From contig CAYTYO010000024.1 in assembly GCA_964441445.1 (NCBI GenBank), forward strand, positions 1 to 9,830: DNA of 9,830 nt, in the 5' to 3' direction. The notes beneath the pieces were generated by a model. It was not told the origin of the DNA, did not search any database, and saw only the letters and a program-made list of their open reading frames with translations. Shown piece after piece: positions 1 to 4,738 of the stretch; position 1 is the stretch's first letter; each line of letters starts with the position of its first letter. A program made the translations under genes and the position numbers. Origin of the DNA: XYB1-FULL-44-23 sp964441445 (GTDB lineage: Bacteria; Patescibacteriota; Microgenomatia; CAZETR01; Amesbacteraceae).

Positions 1-42
1 TATACTTTCGGGAAGGTCACTCCCACAACTCATCCGTAAAGG

Positions 43-72
43 TTGTTTTTGATTATTCGGTAATGTTATCCT
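43..72 (+). promoter_or_regulatory. putative extended -10 promoter for the 82-1164 gene
   Basis: A TTGTTT box (43-48) lies 18 bases before TATCCT (67-72). A TG dinucleotide at 64-65 gives an extended -10 of the form TGnTATCCT. The ATG is only nine bases further on, so transcription would begin at or within a few bases of the start codon. No Shine-Dalgarno sequence is present. The match is moderate (-10 is 4 of 6), so this is an inference from position as much as from sequence. The rest of 1-81 shows no gene. Confidence 0.4.
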
Positions 73-81
73 GAGATACGT

Positions 82-1164
82 ATGGTTAATCTACAATTGA
101 GTGAATATGTATCAGCACAGAAATTGGCTGGGGTTACGGATGAAGAGATAAGTAAAAGTTTGTTGGGTGTCGGTTGGCCAAAGGAGGATGTGGATGCCGC
201 AATAGCGATTTGGGCTAGTCCGGTTAAAACAGTCACTCCGGTTGTGACTGGTGAGCCGGAAAAAAACGGAACACCTAATTCAGTTTACGGTGACGGGAGC
301 ATGACTAATGTGTTTGATTTAGGTATGCCAGATAAGAATCCGGTATATAAACCTGTACAACCTCAACCTGAAAAACCAGTTGAGCAACCGGTTGCCGAGA
401 CAGTCTCCAATCCTGTGACGGCGGAGACTAAGCCTATTGATCCTGTTTTGATGGCAGCAGCAGCTGTACCGGTACAAAATCCGGTCCAAGAACCTCCAGA
501 ACAGGTAAAGAAGGGTCCGGGAAAGTTGATGGTTGTTATGTTGGTATTTCTGGTACTGGGAGCTGTTGGCGGGTTGATATGGTTTTTGATTACAAAGTTA
601 AATCCAAGTCCGGTTGTTCCAAACACACTTACAATCGAAACTGTCTCTCCCACTCCGTTGCCCCCAACAGTTTATGTGATGCCTGAACCGGCAACTGGTT
701 CCGCATTGTTGGAGAGCAAGGAATTTGTAAGTTCAAAAGGATTTAAGATAACCCCACCTAAGAATTGGGTGGCCGAAGAAAGCGGTACGTTAGGTACTTT
801 AGTTACTTTCTCTAACCCAAGTATTGATGAAGAGGATGGCAATAAATTTGCCGCTAACATCAATGTGACTGCAGAACCGGCTAAAGGATTGAGTTTAGAA
901 GAGCATGTAAGGATTGGAAATGAAACATTGCTAAAAACTTTTACTTCGTATGCAAAATTGAGCGAAAAAAAGATACAGGTTGACGGCAAAGAAGCAGTTT
1001 TGACTGAGGCCACTTTTGAATTGGGTGTCCATTCTCTAAAAGTTATTCAGTTGGTTACCGTGGTAAATGATTCCGTGTATGTGATAACCGGAACGAGCTT
1101 CGCAAGTAAATTTGATATGTATGTTGGCCAAATGTCGGCTTCACTTTTGTCTTTTGGAGTGTGA
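82..1164 (+). CDS. single-pass membrane protein with N-terminal GWP helical motif and PsbP-like extracytoplasmic domain
   Basis: This is a 360-residue protein of unknown role. Residues 4-45 form a helical segment containing GVTDEEI and GWPKEDVDAAI. Such a motif is familiar at the N-terminus of CPR membrane proteins, where it is probably a small cytoplasmic three-helix unit. Residues 46-145 are a Pro/Val-rich low-complexity linker with repeated PV dipeptides. A strong transmembrane helix covers about 149-171. After a second Pro/Thr-rich spacer, residues 214-359 (FKITPPKNWV through SLLSFGV) resemble PsbP/DUF1795-like domains: a beta-rich fold opening with a 'pp.nW' motif and containing a 'dGkeAvlteatf' strand. 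No cysteines are visible. The predicted topology is N-terminus inside, C-terminal domain outside. The start is the first ATG after a candidate promoter. The 3306-3926 gene carries a similar outer domain. The assignment is by motif and fold pattern only. Confidence 0.8.
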   Translation: MVNLQLSEYVSAQKLAGVTDEEISKSLLGVGWPKEDVDAAIAIWASPVKTVTPVVTGEPEKNGTPNSVYGDGSMTNVFDLGMPDKNPVYKPVQPQPEKPVEQPVAETVSNPVTAETKPIDPVLMAAAAVPVQNPVQEPPEQVKKGPGKLMVVMLVFLVLGAVGGLIWFLITKLNPSPVVPNTLTIETVSPTPLPPTVYVMPEPATGSALLESKEFVSSKGFKITPPKNWVAEESGTLGTLVTFSNPSIDEEDGNKFAANINVTAEPAKGLSLEEHVRIGNETLLKTFTSYAKLSEKKIQVDGKEAVLTEATFELGVHSLKVIQLVTVVNDSVYVITGTSFASKFDMYVGQMSASLLSFGV

Positions 1165-1182
1165 CGGACGATCGGGTATAAT
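1154..1182 (+). promoter_or_regulatory. putative sigma70-type promoter for tRNA-Gly
   Basis: A perfect TATAAT (1177-1182) sits 17 bases after TTGGAG (1154-1159, 3 of 6 against TTGACA). The -35 overlaps the last codons of the preceding membrane-protein gene. Transcription would begin near 1189, giving about a 55-base leader before the tRNA, and that leader contains the hairpin at 1202-1234. A weaker alternative -10, TATACA at 1216-1221, would give a shorter leader. Confidence 0.55.
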
Positions 1183-1201
1183 ACTTATTAGTTAATACAT
1201 C

Positions 1202-1234
1202 ACGGTTATTGTGCTTATACAGGCCAATAACTGT
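1202..1234 (+). repeat. inverted repeat (stem-loop) in the tRNA-Gly leader
   Basis: GTTATTG (1205-1211) is perfectly complementary to CAATAAC (1225-1231). The stem extends outward by a G-U (1204/1232), a C-G (1203/1233) and an A-T pair (1202/1234). It extends inward by two G-C pairs (1213-1214 with 1223-1224) if T1212 bulges out. Only three T residues follow the 3' arm, so it is a poor intrinsic terminator. It could be a processing or structural element of the pre-tRNA, a weak terminator for the upstream gene, or a protein-binding dyad. Confidence 0.5.
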
Positions 1235-1243
1235 TTAATGTAT

Positions 1244-1314
1244 GCGGGTATAGTACAGCGGTAGTACATCAGTTTTCCAAACTGAATACAGGGGTTCAAC
1301 TCCCCTTACCCGCT
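1244..1314 (+). tRNA. tRNA-Gly (anticodon UCC)
   Basis: A complete cloverleaf can be drawn. The acceptor stem GCGGGTA (1244-1250) pairs with TACCCGC (1307-1313), followed by discriminator T1314. The D stem is GTAC/GTAC (1253-1256 and 1264-1267) with a seven-base loop. The anticodon stem TCAGT/ACTGA (1269-1273 and 1281-1285) encloses TTTCCAA, with anticodon TCC at 1276-1278. The variable loop has four bases. The T stem AGGGG/CCCCT (1290-1294 and 1302-1306) encloses TTCAACT. All stems are fully paired. CCA is not encoded, so it must be added after transcription. The TCC anticodon reads normal glycine codons and is not the UCA anticodon of UGA-recoding CPR lineages. Confidence 0.97.
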
Positions 1315-1374
1315 CTAGAATTTCAGAATGTTTTTAGGTCCAGTGGCAGTAAATTAGCTGGATAAATAAACCAT

Positions 1375-1380
1375 TATTAT
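1375..1380 (+). promoter_or_regulatory. weak candidate -10 upstream of the YbaK-type gene
   Basis: TATTAT (5 of 6 against TATAAT) lies 36 bases before the ATG at 1417, in an AT-rich stretch. No convincing -35 is seen at the right spacing. A different weak box, TACATA at 1399-1404, would fit a near-leaderless start. Neither can be preferred from sequence alone. The rest of 1315-1416 shows nothing clear. Confidence 0.25.
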
Positions 1381-1416
1381 TTTTATCTTCTGAATGATTA
1401 CATACACAAACAACTG

Positions 1417-1905
1417 ATGATTTATCATAAGACGACAAAGTTAATTAAGGACATTTTGGAACATAACCAAGTATGGTTTGAGGAATTCGAGCACGAACCG
1501 GTTAGAACTAGCGAAGAGGCGGCTAAGGTGCGCAGTGGTTACGGAATACGACAAGGAGCAAAGGCAATAATTGTGAGAATAAAACAATTGAGCTCTGACA
1601 AGAAGTTTGTAATGTTGGTAATCCCCGGTAATGTACGATTTGATAACCTTAAAGTTAAAAAATATTTTGAAGCTAAAGACGTGCGATTTGCTACCGAAGA
1701 GGAAGTAATCAGTTTGACGGATGGCGTACTGCCAGGTGGTGTGCCGCCTTTTGGAGGTTTGTTTAGGTTGGATATGGTGGTTGATCCCTCGCTTTTTGAG
1801 AATGAAAAGATCATCTTTAATGCGGGCGACAAAAGGTTTTCGATCGCGATGAGGTCCGAGGATTATAAAAAGGTGGTAAACCCGCAGATTGCAACAATTG
1901 TCTAG
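1417..1905 (+). CDS. YbaK/ProX-type aminoacyl-tRNA deacylase domain protein
   Basis: The 162-residue length is normal for a stand-alone YbaK/EbsC/ProX editing domain. These cytoplasmic enzymes hydrolyse mischarged aminoacyl-tRNA, for example Cys-tRNA(Pro) or Ala-tRNA(Pro). Visible family marks are the N-terminal helix followed by a 'fehepvrTsEEAAkv' strand-helix, the conserved lysine in GAKAIIV (K49), the 'mlVIPGNvrfd' strand (67-76), the Gly/Pro-rich loop GGVPPFG (107-113) and the closing 'aGdkrfSIamrsedy' strand and helix (136-150). The substrate cannot be told from sequence: the family includes YbaK, ProXp-ala and looser relatives. No ribosome-binding site precedes the ATG. It lies 102 bases after tRNA-Gly, probably in its own transcription unit, and ends in TAG facing the cyclophilin gene. 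Confidence 0.88.
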   Translation: MIYHKTTKLIKDILEHNQVWFEEFEHEPVRTSEEAAKVRSGYGIRQGAKAIIVRIKQLSSDKKFVMLVIPGNVRFDNLKVKKYFEAKDVRFATEEEVISLTDGVLPGGVPPFGGLFRLDMVVDPSLFENEKIIFNAGDKRFSIAMRSEDYKKVVNPQIATIV

Positions 1906-1964
1906 GTCAAGAGATTAAAAGCCGTTGAATGTTGGTTTGACAGAATTTAAGAAGAAGAGAAAAG

Positions 1965-2642
1965 TTATCTGGGGTTTTCGACGATGTCGACAGTAAGGAC
2001 CTTAACGGGATTAACCGGTACGGACATTTCACCTGTGAAACTGGCTGAGACAGAAGCAGTGGCAATTTTGTCGACTGTGTCCATGCCGGAACTTACTTTG
2101 CCGAAAATAACATAATTTTTAGGTAAGCCGTTGTCCTGATGCATAATGAAGAACTGACTGCCGTTAGTGTCTGGTCCGGAATTGGCCATAGCGACAGTGC
2201 CGCGGACATATTCACCGGTAAATGGTTCATCCGCAAATTTGTAACCAGGTCCGCCAGTACCGTCCCCTTTAGGATCTCCACCTTGGATCATAAAACCGGA
2301 TATAACTCGGTGAAAAACAGTATTGTTATAGAAGTTTGCTTTGGCCAGGGAAACAAAATTATTGGCAGTGATCGGAGTTTGGTCAGAATTGAGATCAATA
2401 GTAATTTTTCCGACCGAGGTGTTCAGGACAGCCTGATAAGAAATACTGGGATTAAGTGTGGGTGACGGAGTTGCCGGTGAGTCTTGAGTTATGGTTGGCA
2501 TAGGGGTGGTAATACTTGGAACATTCGATACACGGTCTTTGCCGGTATCCTTCGGACCTTGTGAGCTAATTATGACGGCAATGAGAATTATTGCAAGCAG
2601 GCCAATCGCTAGAAAGATGAGCAGAAGCATTTTTTTAGTCAT
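1965..2642 (-). CDS. membrane-anchored cyclophilin-type peptidyl-prolyl cis-trans isomerase
   Basis: This 225-residue protein is expected to speed proline isomerisation in exported proteins. An uncleaved signal anchor spans about residues 5-26. A Thr/Pro/Ser stalk (about 40-66) follows, then a full cyclophilin domain (68-223). Active-site marks are F110-H-R112 (CypA H54/R55), F117-M-I-Q120 followed by GGDP, A153-N154, and NGSQFF (160-165). The CypA Trp121 position is Gly172 and the His126 position is Tyr177, as is common in prokaryotic cyclophilins with low cyclosporin affinity. There is no lipobox cysteine. The ATG is five bases after the stop of the 2648-3259 gene, so the two are probably co-transcribed, although a TATACT box just upstream could give an extra start. 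Family assignment is firm; the location is inferred from the anchor. Confidence 0.93.
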   Translation of the reverse strand: MTKKMLLLIFLAIGLLAIILIAVIISSQGPKDTGKDRVSNVPSITTPMPTITQDSPATPSPTLNPSISYQAVLNTSVGKITIDLNSDQTPITANNFVSLAKANFYNNTVFHRVISGFMIQGGDPKGDGTGGPGYKFADEPFTGEYVRGTVAMANSGPDTNGSQFFIMHQDNGLPKNYVIFGKVSSGMDTVDKIATASVSASFTGEMSVPVNPVKVLTVDIVENPR

Positions 2643-2647
2643 AGCGA

Positions 2648-3259
2648 TTAGTATACTGCAGAGTCAACTTTTTGTTGCAGGTTTTTTGTTTGAAGCGAAT
2701 ATTTGTCATTGAGGATATTTTGAGCTATAGCGGACGGGAAAATGGAACGTACGTCAGCTGCATAATCGGAACCTAATTTGGGGGTCTGATGTTTTACAAT
2801 CGTAAAGGAATCCCCTACCCACTTCAGTTGGAGAGCAATAGGTACTATTACGCCGGTCCCGGGGTATTTAGTTTGCTGTTTTTCATAATATTCCTGACAG
2901 AGTGCGAGCAAATAAAGGGTATCAGGATGAGCTCCGGTTTCAGCCAATATTTCGTAAGCACAATAGACATTACCGTCAAAACCTTTAATGGCCACCTTGG
3001 ATTTCAGGTAGTCGTTGATCGTAAGGTTGTTTTCCAATTGAGATTTTGGAATGGCAATGGGTGTGGGATTGGGTGAAATTACAGCTGAAGGTGAAGCTGT
3101 TACGGCAGGAGTGGCGGAGATGGTCGGAGAAGGCACCACCGCAGCCTGATTAGTTAAAGCATTAAGCTTTGGGGCAATTAGAGGGTAGGCGGAGTAAACG
3201 GCGTAGCCTGCCAGTGCCAATATTGCAATTATCAATATGACGATCAATGACTTGCTCAT
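2648..3259 (-). CDS. anchored extracytoplasmic protein of unknown function
   Basis: I do not recognise this 203-residue protein. Residues 4-24 form a strong hydrophobic signal anchor with only a short cytoplasmic head. Residues 40-70 are a Ser/Thr/Pro/Ala-rich stalk. Residues 74-203 form a folded domain with helices around NDYLKSKVAIKGFDG and TLYLLALCQEYYEK, then a mixed segment VPIALQLKWVGDSFTIVKHQTP. It has two cysteines, C100 and C121, the only ones present, which could form a disulphide outside the cell. It is the first gene of a two-gene unit with the anchored cyclophilin (five-base gap, shared TM-plus-stalk design), so a role at the cell surface is likely. No catalytic motif is visible. 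The ATG lies 15 bases after a TAAAAT box, without a Shine-Dalgarno. Confidence 0.75.
   Translation of the reverse strand: MSKSLIVILIIAILALAGYAVYSAYPLIAPKLNALTNQAAVVPSPTISATPAVTASPSAVISPNPTPIAIPKSQLENNLTINDYLKSKVAIKGFDGNVYCAYEILAETGAHPDTLYLLALCQEYYEKQQTKYPGTGVIVPIALQLKWVGDSFTIVKHQTPKLGSDYAADVRSIFPSAIAQNILNDKYSLQTKNLQQKVDSAVY
2650..2655 (-). promoter_or_regulatory. possible internal -10 (TATACT) before the cyclophilin gene
   Basis: On the minus strand TATACT (5 of 6) ends seven bases before the cyclophilin ATG at 2642, a spacing that would start the RNA at the start codon. It overlaps the stop region of the upstream gene. No suitable -35 is found: a TTGACT at 2662-2667 is only six bases away. 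It may be chance. Confidence 0.25.
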
Positions 3260-3274
3260 GGTAAGTGATTGAGG

Positions 3275-3280
3275 ATTTTA
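3275..3280 (-). promoter_or_regulatory. candidate -10 for the minus-strand two-gene unit
   Basis: Minus-strand TAAAAT (5 of 6) lies 15 bases before the ATG at 3259, predicting an untranslated leader of about eight bases. The -35 region is weak. It faces away from the TATAAT at 3314-3319, so the two divergent promoters share the same roughly 70 bases. Confidence 0.4.
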
Positions 3281-3290
3281 CCATTGATTA

Positions 3291-3319
3291 GTTACAAATT
3301 CAGAATTGTTGTTTATAAT
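3291..3319 (+). promoter_or_regulatory. putative promoter for the 3330-3926 gene
   Basis: A perfect TATAAT (3314-3319) lies 17 bases after GTTACA (3291-3296, 4 of 6 against TTGACA). The ATG at 3330 begins ten bases after the -10, so the RNA would carry a leader of only a few bases at most. This box decides the start codon: the longer frame from the TTG at 3306 would begin upstream of the promoter. Confidence 0.55.
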
Positions 3320-3329
3320 CGAGTTTGAG

Positions 3330-3926
3330 ATGGGTGCAAAAAAGAGGAATTTGTTGATTTTAGTTTCGGTAGTAGTCGTTTGTAGTTTAGGTTGGTGGAA
3401 AAGAGCAGATATTATGCAGGTGTTTGGGGGTGAAAGAAAGGTTGCAATGGTACCCTATTCGAACGGAGCAGGTAAATTTTCGTTTGCAATCCCAATGAAA
3501 TGGAAGATTGAGGAAGCAAGCTCCGAGGGTAAGTTTTTATCTCGAACATTAATTTACCCATTTGAAGGAGGATCTCAGGTCGGAAATGTAGCCCAAATTT
3601 CGGTGACTATCGTGGCAACACCTGGAGCGGGTCAGCCGTTTTCCAAGCAAAGTGAATTTGATGAATGGTGGAATAAAGGTACACAGGAAATAAAGGGAAC
3701 TGGAATAATTAAGTTGGGCAATGAACAGGTGGCCGGTCAAAAAGCGATCAGGTTAGCGGAGGTGGACATTGTTGAAGAAAACATTGATCAATCTTTTTGG
3801 AGTGTGACGACATGGTTTCGGCATAACGAAATGAACTATTACGTGAATATGATGGGTAACGGGAGCTTGGCCGAGGAGGAACTAAAATCCTTAGATAGGA
3901 TGCTTTCGGCATTTAAATTCGATTAA
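3330..3926 (+). CDS. membrane-anchored PsbP-like domain protein
   Basis: Function unknown; 198 residues from the ATG at 3330. A basic head (MGAKKR) is followed by a hydrophobic anchor (about residues 7-22). The outer domain begins at 'GKFSFAIPMKWKIEEA' and runs to the C-terminus. It shows the PsbP/DUF1795-type pattern: an initial strand with a 'P..W' motif, a middle strand, then 'gneqvaGQKAIRLAE' and a final helix (EEELKSLDRMLSAFKF). This mirrors the C-terminal domain of the 82-1164 protein, without that protein's N-terminal helical motif and long linker. The frame is also open from a TTG at 3306, but a TATAAT lies inside that extension, so the ATG at 3330 is preferred. The stop codon overlaps the stop of the convergent Memo-like gene. 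Confidence 0.75.
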   Translation: MGAKKRNLLILVSVVVVCSLGWWKRADIMQVFGGERKVAMVPYSNGAGKFSFAIPMKWKIEEASSEGKFLSRTLIYPFEGGSQVGNVAQISVTIVATPGAGQPFSKQSEFDEWWNKGTQEIKGTGIIKLGNEQVAGQKAIRLAEVDIVEENIDQSFWSVTTWFRHNEMNYYVNMMGNGSLAEEELKSLDRMLSAFKFD

Positions 3927-4738
3927 TTTGATTTTTTGAAGAAGGCCAAACCAAAATAGCTGGTGGTGCCTGAGGATAAGTCGGAGAGAAGATAGCCGGA
4001 ATTTGTATGGTGAATTAAGCGGGGGTTATTCGCAGTTAATTTTTGAGTTATGGAAAGGCACAATGCCAGCCCTGACGGGCTGTCAACATAATCATTATTC
4101 AGAGTTAGAATGCGGCTGATATTTCCTGAGGCGATAAGACTTTCAGTTAAGCGGTCTTTTTCTGCGGCATCGTTTGCGGGTAGATAATGAGAAAAATCCA
4201 GCGAAAATATATACAGAATATTGGCTGAGGTCGGTGAAACCAGCTTCTTGGTCCAGGTGGAAATATCTTCCAGACTGGCGTCGTGTTTGATTAAAAAGTT
4301 TTTAACCGGAGTGCGCGGAAAGTAGTAATTAATAAATAACATGGGATTGCCGATTGAGTGATCGCTTGAAATTATTTCATTATTTGCAGGCGTATCTGCA
4401 ACAATAAGTTTTTCAAAACCAAGTTCACGGTGATTTGGTCCAATGAGGAAGATGTGATCATAATGATATTTAGAAGCGGCTGATAAGACGTCGGCAATGA
4501 TTGCCGAGCCGATTAAATGATGAGGAATAATAAGGGCAGTAGGTTTTTTATAAAAGCTGGTTTCCCTTTTCTTTGCAAAATATATGCCGGGATAAAAGTA
4601 TTTTGGATCAAAGTAGGCAGAGTTGGTTATGGCCGAGGACACAAACGGTTTTGTCGGAGCAGGAGTGACAGCGACAAAAATTATAAAAAAACTTAAGATG
4701 ATAACAATGACACTGGCTAACGTGAGCTGGAACCTCAT
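3923..4738 (-). CDS. Memo-family (AmmeMemoRadiSam system protein B-like) protein with N-terminal membrane anchor
   Basis: This is a 271-residue member of the Memo/MEMO1 family, whose fold is related to class III non-haem iron dioxygenases; its reaction in bacteria is not settled. Visible motifs are PHH (72-74) after the ALII strand, 'FLIGPNH' (97-103), 'SSDHSIGN' (124-131), 'FSLDFSHY' (178-185, giving D181 and H184), D219-S220 and C227, and a C-terminal 'SGTTSYFGLAFF'. H73 or H74, H103, D181, H184 and C227 are plausible counterparts of the metal-site residues. Unlike cytosolic Memo proteins, it starts with a hydrophobic segment (about 7-25) followed by PAPTKP, which is a signal anchor or signal peptide. 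The ATG overlaps the A2M stop (ATGA), implying translational coupling. The AMMECR1 and radical-SAM partners are not in the window. Confidence 0.85.
   Translation of the reverse strand: MRFQLTLASVIVIILSFFIIFVAVTPAPTKPFVSSAITNSAYFDPKYFYPGIYFAKKRETSFYKKPTALIIPHHLIGSAIIADVLSAASKYHYDHIFLIGPNHRELGFEKLIVADTPANNEIISSDHSIGNPMLFINYYFPRTPVKNFLIKHDASLEDISTWTKKLVSPTSANILYIFSLDFSHYLPANDAAEKDRLTESLIASGNISRILTLNNDYVDSPSGLALCLSITQKLTANNPRLIHHTNSGYLLSDLSSGTTSYFGLAFFKKSN

Noticed and set aside
82..1164. UGA-to-glycine recoding as in some CPR lineages
   Set aside because: TGA serves as a sensible stop for this gene and for the A2M gene, and the tRNA-Gly anticodon is UCC, not UCA.
1906..1964. Bidirectional terminator between the convergent deacylase and cyclophilin genes
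   Set aside because: Only a five-pair imperfect stem (near 1917-1938) with no proper T-tract was found. Nothing convincing is present.
3306..3329. N-terminal extension of the PsbP-like gene to a TTG at 3306
   Set aside because: A perfect TATAAT lies inside it at 3314-3319, and the extension puts acidic residues in front of the basic head of the membrane anchor. The ATG at 3330 is the better start.
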